DNA of 64,000 nucleotides from Teichococcus aerophilus (GTDB lineage: Bacteria; Pseudomonadota; Alphaproteobacteria; Acetobacterales; Acetobacteraceae). Position 1 is the stretch's first letter, and each line of letters opens with the position of its first letter. The stretch is taken from the NCBI RefSeq assembly GCF_014490485.1, contig NZ_JACTVA010000010.1, positions 62,001 through 126,000 of the forward strand, given 5' to 3'. Below the pieces are notes generated by a model. That model had not been told where the DNA came from and did not search any database. It saw nothing but the letters and a program-made list of their open reading frames with translations. Positions 40,843-49,275 of the stretch are shown here, one piece after another. The position numbers and the translations under genes are program-made.

Positions 40843-41730
40843 ATGGCTTCCACTACGTCGATGATCCCGATGGCCCCAGAGGGCAATCTCTCCCGCTATC
40901 TGCAGGAGATCCGCAAGTTTCCCATGCTCACGCCGGATGAGGAATTCCGGCTGGCCAAGTCCTGGAAGGACGCGGGCGACCAGAAGGCGGCCCACCGCCT
41001 TGTCACGTCCCACCTGCGCCTCGTTGCCAAGATCGCCATGGGTTACCGTGGCTACGGCTTGCCGGTGGGCGAGCTGATCAGCGAAGGCAATGTCGGCATG
41101 ATGCAGGCGGTGCGTCGCTTCGACCCTGATCGCGGCTTCCGCCTGGCCACCTACGCTATGTGGTGGATTCGCGCGGCAATCCAAGAGTACATCCTGCACT
41201 CCTGGTCGCTCGTGAAGATGGGTACCACGGCCGCGCAGAAGAAGCTGTTCTTCAACCTGCGCCGGCTGAAGGGCCAGATGGCAGCCCTGGAAGAGGGCGA
41301 CCTGAAGCCGGAGCAGGTGGCCAAGATCGCCCACACGCTGCAGGTGCCGGAGCAGGACGTCGTGTCCATGAACCGTCGCCTGGCCTCGCCCGACAACTCG
41401 CTGAACGCGCCGGTGCGCGCTGATAGCGAGGGCGAGTGGCAGGACTGGCTGGTGGACGAGAGCGAGAGCCAGGAAACCGAGATCGCCGAGCGGCAGGACA
41501 TGTCCAACCGCCGGATGATGCTAGGCGAGGCGCTGAAGACGCTGAACGAGCGTGAGCGCCACATCCTGATCGAGCGCCGGTTGAAGGACGAGGCGACGAC
41601 GCTGGAGGAACTCTCCCAGCAGTACAACATCAGCCGCGAGCGTGTGCGGCAGATCGAGGTCCGTGCCTTCGAGAAGCTGCAGAAGAGCATGAAGACGCAG
41701 ATCACCGAGCGCCGGATGCAGGCCGACTAA
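40843..41730 (+). CDS. rpoH: RNA polymerase heat-shock sigma factor sigma-32
   Basis: 295 residues from the ATG at 40843, with AGGAGG 12 bases upstream. Region 1.2 is NLSRYLQEIRKFPMLTPDEE. Region 2 has SHLRLVAKIAMGYRGYGLPVGELISEGNVGMMQAVRRFDP and ATYAMWWIRAAIQEYIL. The RpoH box is QKKLFFNLRRLKGQM, diagnostic against other group 3 sigmas. Region 4 has TLNERERHILIERRLKDEATTLEELSQQYNISRERVRQIEVRAFEKLQ. It directs transcription of chaperones and proteases. The 231-bp upstream region likely holds its promoters; a strong terminator follows. Confidence 0.96.
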   Translation: MASTTSMIPMAPEGNLSRYLQEIRKFPMLTPDEEFRLAKSWKDAGDQKAAHRLVTSHLRLVAKIAMGYRGYGLPVGELISEGNVGMMQAVRRFDPDRGFRLATYAMWWIRAAIQEYILHSWSLVKMGTTAAQKKLFFNLRRLKGQMAALEEGDLKPEQVAKIAHTLQVPEQDVVSMNRRLASPDNSLNAPVRADSEGEWQDWLVDESESQETEIAERQDMSNRRMMLGEALKTLNERERHILIERRLKDEATTLEELSQQYNISRERVRQIEVRAFEKLQKSMKTQITERRMQAD

Positions 41731-41754
41731 CGGCCCGCATCGGCGAGACGACGA

Positions 41755-41782
41755 AAACGGGGCCGCGAGGCCTCGTTTTTTT
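41755..41782 (+). terminator. Rho-independent terminator of rpoH
   Basis: AAACGGGGCC pairs with GGCCTCGTTT (10 bp with one G-T) around GCGA, followed by a run of T. Confidence 0.9.
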
Positions 41783-41833
41783 GGGCCCGGCGGCCAGCCT
41801 GCTGAAACAGGCCGCCCTGCGTCCCCTGCCCGC

Positions 41834-42343
41834 CTAGTGGCCCAGGGCCGCCTGTAGCTCACCCTTCGTCATGCTGGAGCGGCCGCGGATGTTGCGCTTG
41901 CGGGCTTCCTGCATCAGCGCCTCCTTCGTCGCGCCATCCTTGTGCACGGCGTCGCGGGCGCGGGAGGCTTTGCGGGCGACGTCCTTGGGCTGGGCGCTGA
42001 ACTGCTCGCCCTTGGCCGTATCTGCCCGTTTCTTGCGGGTGGAGCGGTCGTATTCGTCGCAGCTGAGGGAGGCGCGCGCCTTCTTGGGCAGATAGCGCTC
42101 GCCCGTGCTGGCGCTGGTCTGGCCGGACCGGGTGCCCCATTCCTCGCGCTGCCATTTCTCCAGGCTGTTGTCGGCGCTCTTCCGGCCGGCATAGCCGCCG
42201 CCGGCCTTCTTGTAGGCCTGCGTTGCCAGCTGCGCCTTGCGGGCGGACCACTGCCCGGGCTTGCCGCCCTTGGCGCCCTGGGTGATCTCGGTTTTCACCT
42301 TTTCCCACAGCGCGGGGTTGGTCTTAGTGGCTGTGCCAGGCAT
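41834..42343 (-). CDS. DUF5872 domain-containing protein with SAP/Rho-N-like C-terminus
   Basis: 169 residues from the ATG at 42343. The N-terminal domain NPALWEKVKTEITQGAKGGKPGQWSARKAQLATQAYKKAGGGY and the basic YLPKKARASLSCDEYDRSTRKKRADT segment match DUF5872. The C-terminal helix pair (ATKEALMQEARKRNIRGRSSMTKGELQAALGH) resembles SAP/Rho-N nucleic-acid-binding modules. It is very basic, so a DNA- or RNA-associated role is likely; the function is not known. Confidence 0.75.
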   Translation of the reverse strand: MPGTATKTNPALWEKVKTEITQGAKGGKPGQWSARKAQLATQAYKKAGGGYAGRKSADNSLEKWQREEWGTRSGQTSASTGERYLPKKARASLSCDEYDRSTRKKRADTAKGEQFSAQPKDVARKASRARDAVHKDGATKEALMQEARKRNIRGRSSMTKGELQAALGH

Positions 42344-42454
42344 GCGCGCCTCCGCCGATTGCTTCGGGCAGCAACGCGGGTGTGCGGCGGGCGGTTGCCG
42401 GGCGCCCGGCTGGGGCACGGCAAGGCCACGCGGCCAGCCGGTGCGGCGCGCATG

Positions 42455-42485
42455 AAAAAGGGCGCGACCCTCGCAGGCCGCGCCC
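42455..42485 (-). terminator. Rho-independent terminator of purA
   Basis: On the minus strand, GGGCGCG pairs with CGCGCCC and is followed by TTTTT. It lies 28 bp past the purA stop. Confidence 0.85.
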
Positions 42486-42512
42486 TCCTTCCCGCCCTTT
42501 CGGGCGCAGGTC

Positions 42513-43802
42513 TCAGTCGGCGAAGGGGTCGCTGACCAGGATGGTGTCGTCGCGCTCCGGGCTGGTGGAGAGCAGCGTCACCGGCGCCTCGACCAGTTCC
42601 TCGATGCGCTTGACGTACTTGATGGCGGTGGCCGGCAGTTGCGCCCAGGAGCGGGCACCCTGCGTGGACTCGCTCCAGCCTTCCAGCGTCTCGTAGATCG
42701 GCTCGGCCTTGGCCTGGGCCCCGGCGGCGGCCGGCAGGCGCTTCACGACCTCGCCGTCGATGCGGTAGCCGGTGCAGATCTTGAGCTCGGTCAACCCGTC
42801 CAGCACGTCCAGCTTGGTCAAGGCGAGGCCCTGTATGCCGCCGACCTTGACCGCCTGGCGCACCAGGCAGGCATCGAACCAGCCACAGCGGCGCGGGCGG
42901 CCGGTGACGGTGCCGAACTCACGCCCACGCTCGCCCAGCCGCTTGCCGACATCGTCGAACAGCTCGGTCGGGAACGGGCCCGAGCCGACGCGGGTGGTGT
43001 AGGCCTTGGCGATGCCCAGCACGGTGCCGATCTGGTGCGGCCCGATGCCGGCGCCCGCCGCCGCGTTGCCGGCGACGGTGTTGGACGAGGTGACATAGGG
43101 ATAGGTGCCGTGGTCGACATCCAGCATCACCGCCTGGGCGCCCTCGAACAGCACGCGCTTGTTCTCGTGCCGAGCCTCGTCCAGCCGCTCCCACACCGCT
43201 TCCGAGAAGGGCAGCAGCTTGGGCGCGAGTTCCAGCAACGCGTCCAGCAGCGCCTGCTTCTCGAACGGCTCGGCGCCGAGGCCCTTGAGCAGCGAGTTGT
43301 GGTGCAGCAGCAGCTCGTCCAGCTTGCGGGACAGCGTCTCCGGCTCGGCCAGGTCGCAGATGCGGATCGAGCGGCGGCCGACCTTGTCCTCGTAGGCGGG
43401 GCCGATGCCGCGCCCGGTGGTGCCGATCTTGTCGCCGCCGCGCGCGGCCTCCCGCGCCTTGTCCAGCGCCGGGTGCAGCGGCAGGATCAGCGGGGTATTC
43501 TCGGCGATCCGCAGGTTGTGCGGGCCGACCTCCAGCCCCTGCGCCTGCACGCGGGCGATCTCGGACAGCAGCGCGTCCGGGTCCAGCACCACGCCGTTGC
43601 CGATGATGCCCAGCTTGCCGCGCACCACGCCCGAGGGCAGCAGGCTCAGCTTGTACGTCTGGTTGCCCACCACCAGCGTATGGCCGGCGTTATGGCCACC
43701 CTGGAAGCGCACGACGATATCGGCCCGGCTGGCCAGCCAGTCGACGACCTTGCCCTTGCCTTCGTCGCCCCACTGGGCGCCGATGATGGCGACATTGGCC
43801 AT
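42513..43802 (-). CDS. purA: Adenylosuccinate synthetase
   Basis: 429 residues from the ATG at 43802. The GTP-binding GDEGKGK is at residues 12-18, and QGGHNAGHT, the IMP-loop segment [14 protein letters not shown] and [11 protein letters not shown] are all present. The C-terminal guanine motif region TKLDVLDGL is also seen. The enzyme joins IMP and aspartate using GTP, the first committed step to AMP. It starts 2 bp after hisZ, so the two are co-transcribed, a frequent alphaproteobacterial pairing. Confidence 0.97.
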   Translation of the reverse strand: MANVAIIGAQWGDEGKGKVVDWLASRADIVVRFQGGHNAGHTLVVGNQTYKLSLLPSGVVRGKLGIIGNGVVLDPDALLSEIARVQAQGLEVGPHNLRIAENTPLILPLHPALDKAREAARGGDKIGTTGRGIGPAYEDKVGRRSIRICDLAEPETLSRKLDELLLHHNSLLKGLGAEPFEKQALLDALLELAPKLLPFSEAVWERLDEARHENKRVLFEGAQAVMLDVDHGTYPYVTSSNTVAGNAAAGAGIGPHQIGTVLGIAKAYTTRVGSGPFPTELFDDVGKRLGERGREFGTVTGRPRRCGWFDACLVRQAVKVGGIQGLALTKLDVLDGLTELKICTGYRIDGEVVKRLPAAAGAQAKAEPIYETLEGWSESTQGARSWAQLPATAIKYVKRIEELVEAPVTLLSTSPERDDTILVSDPFAD

Positions 43803-43804
43803 GG

Positions 43805-44950
43805 CTACGCGTTCTCCTCGATCGGCGCGGCGGCGCGGCCGCGCAGGGTGTGGCTGCACCGCAGGCTCTGCGGTGTGTCGGTGTCGGACAGGGCAGCCAC
43901 GGTGATGAAACCTTGGGTCCGCAGTTCAGCGGCGGCAACCGCATCGGCGCCGCGCGGGATGAAGACGCGGTGGGGCAGCGGCGCGGGGGCCACGGCGCGG
44001 GCAACGGTATCGGGGTACAGGGTCATGCCCGTCGCCGTCTCGCCACCGCTCATGTAGCGGCCGCCGCGGGCCAGCTCACCGGTATTGCCGGGGCCGTAAA
44101 GGGTGAAGGCAACGCCCACGTGATACTGCAGGCCGCGGAACTCCACCGGGTCCAGCGTGATGCGCAGGCCGGGCGCACGGGCGCGGATGGCGGCGACGAT
44201 GGCGGCGGCATTGTCCGCGATGGCGCGAGCGGCGGGCGGCAGGCTGGCGGCAGCCAGGGCGGCGAGCGCCCCATCGGCGGGGCCGGCGGCGGTCAGCAGC
44301 GCGGTCAGGCCATTGGCGGGCGGGCCAGCCTGGGCGGCCAGGGCGTGCACGGCGGCGGCGTCCTTGCGGTCCAGCGCACGGGCCAGCTTGTGGCGCAGGT
44401 CGCCCTGTACGCCGGCCGCATCCAGCAGCGCGGGGGCCATGGTGGGCAGGGTGATGTCCAGGCTGGGGGCGGCGATGCCGGCGGCGGCCAGAGCCTCGAC
44501 GCTGACGAGCGCGATCTCGGCATCCGCCTCGGCGCAGTCGGTACCGATCAGCTCGATGCCCACCTGGGGGATCTGCCGTTGCGGGGCGAGCTGGTTGCCG
44601 CGCACCCGCAGCACCTGGCCGGAGTAGGACAGGCGCAACGGCCGGGCCACGCCGCCCAGGCGCGTGGCGGCGATGCGGGCCACCTGTGGGGTGGTGTCGG
44701 CGCGCAGGCCCATCATCCGGTGGCTGTCCGGGTCCATCAGGCGGAAGGTCTGGTCCGCCACGGCGGCGCCGGAGCCGGCGAGCAGGCTGTCCTCGAATTC
44801 CAGCAGCGGCGGCTTGACGCGCTCATAGCCATGCGCGGCGAAGACGGCGTGCATCGCCTCGACCAAAGCGGCCTCGCGTGCTGCCTCGGGGGGCAGCAGG
44901 TCGGTCAGGCCGGAGGGCAGCAGGGCGGGGCTGGGCAGGTCTTCGGTCAT
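43805..44950 (-). CDS. hisZ: ATP phosphoribosyltransferase regulatory subunit
   Basis: 381 residues from the ATG at 44950. It is a HisRS-like paralogue with class II synthetase-type motifs: [19 protein letters not shown], motif 2-like [24 protein letters not shown], and [16 protein letters not shown]. The protein lacks the anticodon-binding domain of HisRS, which separates hisZ from hisS. It binds the short HisG and gives histidine feedback to the first step of histidine synthesis; hisG is not in the window. It is the first gene of the hisZ-purA pair. Confidence 0.88.
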   Translation of the reverse strand: MTEDLPSPALLPSGLTDLLPPEAAREAALVEAMHAVFAAHGYERVKPPLLEFEDSLLAGSGAAVADQTFRLMDPDSHRMMGLRADTTPQVARIAATRLGGVARPLRLSYSGQVLRVRGNQLAPQRQIPQVGIELIGTDCAEADAEIALVSVEALAAAGIAAPSLDITLPTMAPALLDAAGVQGDLRHKLARALDRKDAAAVHALAAQAGPPANGLTALLTAAGPADGALAALAAASLPPAARAIADNAAAIVAAIRARAPGLRITLDPVEFRGLQYHVGVAFTLYGPGNTGELARGGRYMSGGETATGMTLYPDTVARAVAPAPLPHRVFIPRGADAVAAAELRTQGFITVAALSDTDTPQSLRCSHTLRGRAAAPIEENA

Positions 44951-45108
44951 GAGTCCGGGAGGGCAGCCTGATGAGAGCGAGTGGGCGGCGGCGTGTGTGG
45001 CAGCGCATGCGCTTTGGGGCAAGGGCGGATCGCGCATGCGTCCCTCCACTATCCCCCGTGTCCCGTGCCACTTGGCAACGACCGGGCCGACATCCTTAAC
45101 TGGACGGC

Positions 45109-45645
45109 ATGAACCGACGCTCCTGCCTCGCCCTGCTCGCGCTCCCCCTCCTCGCCGCTTGCGCCGACGATCCGGCGGGCGGCTTCCTCGGCGGTGCCGG
45201 AGATCCGGTGCGTGGGGCAGCGCTGAACGCGCCGTTCAACTTCGGCAATCTGGGCGCCCTGCGCGGGCAGCCGGGGCGGGTCGCGCTGGCGCTGGTGCAG
45301 CTGGAGTTCCTGGCGGACCAGTTGCCGCAGGACCCGTACTGGCAGAACCGCATCAACCCGCTGACCATCCAGCAATTGCAGCGCGCCCGGAACGACACGC
45401 GGCAGGCGCTGGGCATCCCGGCCGATGCGCCGGCCGGGCTGGTGATGGATTCGCTGCGGCAGGCCAATGCGGCGCTGGAGGGGCTGAACCCGGCCGGCGC
45501 GCGCGCTGCCCTCAGCGGACCCGCCTTCCCGCTGGGCGGGCAGGCGGTGCTGGAACGCCTGACCAACCTGCCGGACCTGCCTTCCGCCACCACGGCCGCC
45601 GGCGCCGTCAACCGGGACGTGATGGCGCTGGGCAACCGGCGCTGA
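45109..45645 (+). CDS. Lipoprotein of unknown function
   Basis: 178 residues from the ATG at 45109. Signal peptide MNRRSCLALLALPLLAAC with lipobox LAAC at Cys18. The mature part is helical and Ala/Leu-rich (PGRVALALVQLEFLADQLPQDPYWQNRINPLTIQQLQRARNDTRQALGIPADAPAGLVMDSLRQANAAL). No known domain is seen. Monocistronic, divergent from hisZ. Confidence 0.75.
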   Translation: MNRRSCLALLALPLLAACADDPAGGFLGGAGDPVRGAALNAPFNFGNLGALRGQPGRVALALVQLEFLADQLPQDPYWQNRINPLTIQQLQRARNDTRQALGIPADAPAGLVMDSLRQANAALEGLNPAGARAALSGPAFPLGGQAVLERLTNLPDLPSATTAAGAVNRDVMALGNRR

Positions 45646-45857
45646 GCCAGGACGGGGCCTGACCAGAGGGAGGCCCCTTCCCGCCCCGCCACCCCACGAC
45701 GCCGCCCAAGGCTGCGCGGGCCGGGGCGGGCTGCACCGATTTGCGGCAAACCGGCTCTCCCACAGGCTGCAAAGCGGCTCTGCTGCCCGCTTTGGGCTGT
45801 ATCGCGGCATGGTGGGCCAAGGTTATGCTGCGGCGAACCAAGCTGCCGGGACCCTGC

Positions 45858-48800
45858 ATGCCCATCCATGTCGCGCTGACGCACCGCACCAGCTACACGT
45901 ACGACCGGCCGGTCTCGCTGGGGCCGCAGACCATCCGGCTGCGGCCGGCGCCTTATGCGCGCACCCCGATCCTGGCCTATTCGCTGAAGATCTCGCCGCA
46001 GCCGCATTTCCTGAACTGGCAGCAGGACCCGCAGGGCAATTTCCTCGCCCGCGTCGTGTTCCCGGAACCGGTGATGTCCTTCGACGTCACGGTGGACCTG
46101 GTGGCCGACATGGCCACCATCAATCCCTTCGACTTCTTCCTGGAGCCCGAGGCCGAGACCTGGCCCTTCGCCTACGATCCGGTGCTGGAGCAGGAGCTGG
46201 CGCCGTTCCGCCGCGCCGCGCCGGTCGGGCCGCTGCTGCAGGCGCTGCTGGACCAGGTGCCGCGCGAGGAGCGCCGCAACGTCGACATGCTGATGATGCT
46301 CAACGGCATGGTGAACAGCAGTGTCGGCTACGTGGTGCGGATGGAGCCGGGCGTCTGGAGCCCGGAGGAGACGCTGGAGAAGGCCAAGGGCTCCTGCCGC
46401 GACAGTGCCTGGTTGCTGGTGCAGTTGCTGCGCAACCTGGGCTACGCGGCGCGCTTCGTCTCCGGCTACCTGATCCAACTGGTAGCGGACGAGAAGCCGC
46501 TGGAGGGCCCGGAAGGCCCCACCGCCGACTTCACCGACCTGCATGCATGGGCCGAGGTGTACCTGCCGGGCGCCGGCTGGGTCGGGTTGGACGCCACCTC
46601 CGGCCTCATGGCCGGCGAGGGGCATATCCCGCTGGCGGCGACGCCGGAACCGCAATCGGCGGCGGCGATCAGCGGGCTGATGTCCAAGGCCAAGGTGGAA
46701 TTCGACTTCGGCATGTCGGTCCGCCGGGTGCGGGAATCGCCCCGCGTCACCAAGCCGTATGAGGACAAGGCCTGGACTGCCATCAAGGCCGCCGGGCAGC
46801 AGGTGGACCGCGCGCTGGACGCCGGCGCCGTGCGGCTGACGATGGGCGGCGAGCCCACCTTCGTCTCCGCGACGGACCAGGAGGGTGAAGAGTGGAACAC
46901 CGATGCCCTGGGCCCGACCAAGCGAAAGCTGGCCGGGCGGCTGCTGAAGCGGCTGGTGCCGCTGTGGTCCAAGGGCGCGGCGGTGCAACTGGCGATGGGC
47001 AAGCACTATCCGGGCGAGCAATTGCCGCGCTGGGCGCTGAACGCCTTCTGGCGGCTGGATGGCCAGCCGGTGTGGCGGGACCCGGCCCTGCTTTCAGACG
47101 ACGACCATACGGATGACGCGACGCCCGAGGATGCCGCCGGCTTTGCCGCCGGGCTGGCGGCGCGGCTGGGGGTGGACCCGGCGCTGGTGAACCCGGCGCA
47201 TGAGGACATCCACTACTACCTGTGGAAGGAAAAGCGCCTGCCCGCCAACGTGGTGGTCGAGGACGCCAAGCTGCGCGACAGGCTGGAGCGGGAGCGGCTG
47301 GCCAAGGTGTTCGGCCAGGGTCTGGCCGCCAGCGTCGGCTCCGTGTTGCCGCTGCGTCATGGCAAGCGCGGTTGGGAGTCGGCCAGGTGGTTCTTCCGCG
47401 ACGACACGCTGTTCCTGCTGCCCGGCGATTCGCCGATCGGCTTCCGCCTGCCGCTGGACAGCCTGCCCTGGGCTGACCCGAAGCGCATCCCAACCGAGTT
47501 CGAGGCCGACCCGTTCGCCCCCGCCGAGGCGCTGCCGGCGCCGGAGCTGCTGCTGCGCAACCTGCGCGCGCGGCTCGACCCCTCCCCCCTGCACCGCACG
47601 CTGCGGGCGGCGCGGGAGGCCCGGATGCCGGAGACACGGGTGCGGGAGCCGCAATACGCCCTGGCCGGCGCGCCTGGCCCGGTGGATGGCAGCCCGCGCT
47701 TCCCTGTCTATCACCAGAACCCGCCGCTGGTGGGGCGGGAGGAGCCGGACCTGGTCCGCACCGCGCTGACGGTCGAGGCGCGGGAGGGCAAGCTGCATGT
47801 GTTCTTCCCGCCACTGACCAAGATCGAGCACTGGCTGGACCTGGTGGCGGCGGTGGAGGACACCGCCGGCGCCGTGCGCCGCCGCGTGGTGCTGGAAGGC
47901 TATGCCCCGCCGCGCGACCCGCGGGTGCAGAGCTTCTCCGTGACGCCCGACCCCGGCGTGATCGAGGTGAACGTCCACCCCGCCACCAACTGGGACGAGC
48001 AGGTGGAGCGGACGGAGCAGCTGTACGAGGCGGCGCGGCAGGAGGGGCTGGCGGCGCAGAAATTCATGCTGGATGGCCGCCATGTCGGCACCGGCGGCGG
48101 CAACCATGTGGTGATGGGTGCGGCGACGCCGGCCGACAGCCCGTTCCTGCGCCGGCCGGACCTGCTGAAGTCTCTGCTGGGCTTCTGGCACAATCACCCC
48201 AGCCTGAGCTTTCTGTTCGCCGGCTTGTTCATCGGCCCGACCAGCCAGCACCCGCGCATCGACGAGGCGCGGCAGGACGTGCTGAACGACCTGGAGATCG
48301 CCTTCCAGCAGGTGAAGCCCTTCGAGGAGAAGGCGCCCTGGGTGACCGACCGGCTGTTCCGCAACATCCTCTCGGATATGACGGGGAATACCCACCGCAC
48401 CGAGTTCTGCATCGACAAGATGTACTCCCCGGATAGCAGCAGTGGCCGGCTGGGGCTGGTGGAGTACCGGGCCTTCGAAATGCCGCCGAACCCGCAGATG
48501 GCGGCGGTGCAGATGCTGCTGATGCGCGCCGCGGTCGCCGCGTTCTGGGAACGCCCGTATGAGCGCCGGCTGGTGCGCTGGGGCAGCCGCCTGCACGACG
48601 ACTTCATGCTGCCGCACTACGCCACGCAGGACCTGAACGACGCCATCGCGGAGCTGCGCGGCCTGGGCGCGCCGCTGGACCCCGCCTGGTTCGCCCCGCA
48701 TGCCGAGTTCCGCTTCCCGCAGATCGGCGAGCTGGCGGTGGCCGACATGACGCTGGAGCTGCGGCACGCGCTGGAGCCCTGGCACGTGCTGGGCGAGGAA

Positions 48801-49256
48801 AGCACCGGCACCGGCACCGCCCGCTACGTGGACAGCAGCACCGAGCGGCTGCAGGTGAAGGCCAGCGGCTTCACGCCGGAACGCTACACCCTGGCCGTCA
48901 ACGGCAAGGCGCTGCCGATGCAGCCGACCGGCGTGGCGGGGGAGTTCGTGGCCGGCGTGCGCTTCAAGGCCTGGGCGCCGCCTTCCGCCCTGCACCCGAC
49001 CATCAAGGCGCAGGTGCCGCTGGTGTTTGATGTATGGGATAGCTGGAACGGGCGCAGCCTGGGCGGCTTCTCCCACCACGTCGCGCATCCGGGCGGGCTG
49101 AGCTATGCCGACTTCCCGGTGAACGCCAATTCGGCCGAGGCGCGCCGCCGCTCCCGCTTCTTCCCGTTCGGGCATACGGCGGGCAGCATGGCGGAACCGG
49201 TCCGGGTCCAGGGTGCGGAATTGTCCCGCACACTCGACCTGCGCCGTTTCGCGTGA
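45858..49256 (+). CDS. Large transglutaminase-like protein with DUF2126
   Basis: 1132 residues from the ATG at 45858. The N-terminal part has the IHVALTHRTSYTYDRPVSLGPQTIRLRP beta domain and a transglutaminase core with Cys180 (KGSCRDSAWLL), His229 (TDLHAWAEVYLPGAGWVGLDATSG) and Asp245. From about residue 300 the DUF2126 region follows: RLTMGGEPTFVSATDQEGEEWNTDALGP, GKHYPGEQLPRWAL, HNHPSLSFLFAGLFIGPTSQHPR and HRTEFCIDKMYSPDS. These proteins are regularly encoded with a circularly permuted ATP-grasp and alpha-E protein, as here. A peptide-ligation and cross-linking pathway has been proposed; the substrate is unknown. Confidence 0.9.
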   Translation: MPIHVALTHRTSYTYDRPVSLGPQTIRLRPAPYARTPILAYSLKISPQPHFLNWQQDPQGNFLARVVFPEPVMSFDVTVDLVADMATINPFDFFLEPEAETWPFAYDPVLEQELAPFRRAAPVGPLLQALLDQVPREERRNVDMLMMLNGMVNSSVGYVVRMEPGVWSPEETLEKAKGSCRDSAWLLVQLLRNLGYAARFVSGYLIQLVADEKPLEGPEGPTADFTDLHAWAEVYLPGAGWVGLDATSGLMAGEGHIPLAATPEPQSAAAISGLMSKAKVEFDFGMSVRRVRESPRVTKPYEDKAWTAIKAAGQQVDRALDAGAVRLTMGGEPTFVSATDQEGEEWNTDALGPTKRKLAGRLLKRLVPLWSKGAAVQLAMGKHYPGEQLPRWALNAFWRLDGQPVWRDPALLSDDDHTDDATPEDAAGFAAGLAARLGVDPALVNPAHEDIHYYLWKEKRLPANVVVEDAKLRDRLERERLAKVFGQGLAASVGSVLPLRHGKRGWESARWFFRDDTLFLLPGDSPIGFRLPLDSLPWADPKRIPTEFEADPFAPAEALPAPELLLRNLRARLDPSPLHRTLRAAREARMPETRVREPQYALAGAPGPVDGSPRFPVYHQNPPLVGREEPDLVRTALTVEAREGKLHVFFPPLTKIEHWLDLVAAVEDTAGAVRRRVVLEGYAPPRDPRVQSFSVTPDPGVIEVNVHPATNWDEQVERTEQLYEAARQEGLAAQKFMLDGRHVGTGGGNHVVMGAATPADSPFLRRPDLLKSLLGFWHNHPSLSFLFAGLFIGPTSQHPRIDEARQDVLNDLEIAFQQVKPFEEKAPWVTDRLFRNILSDMTGNTHRTEFCIDKMYSPDSSSGRLGLVEYRAFEMPPNPQMAAVQMLLMRAAVAAFWERPYERRLVRWGSRLHDDFMLPHYATQDLNDAIAELRGLGAPLDPAWFAPHAEFRFPQIGELAVADMTLELRHALEPWHVLGEESTGTGTARYVDSSTERLQVKASGFTPERYTLAVNGKALPMQPTGVAGEFVAGVRFKAWAPPSALHPTIKAQVPLVFDVWDSWNGRSLGGFSHHVAHPGGLSYADFPVNANSAEARRRSRFFPFGHTAGSMAEPVRVQGAELSRTLDLRRFA

Positions 49257-49275
49257 TACCGGCCGCGGGGTGAAC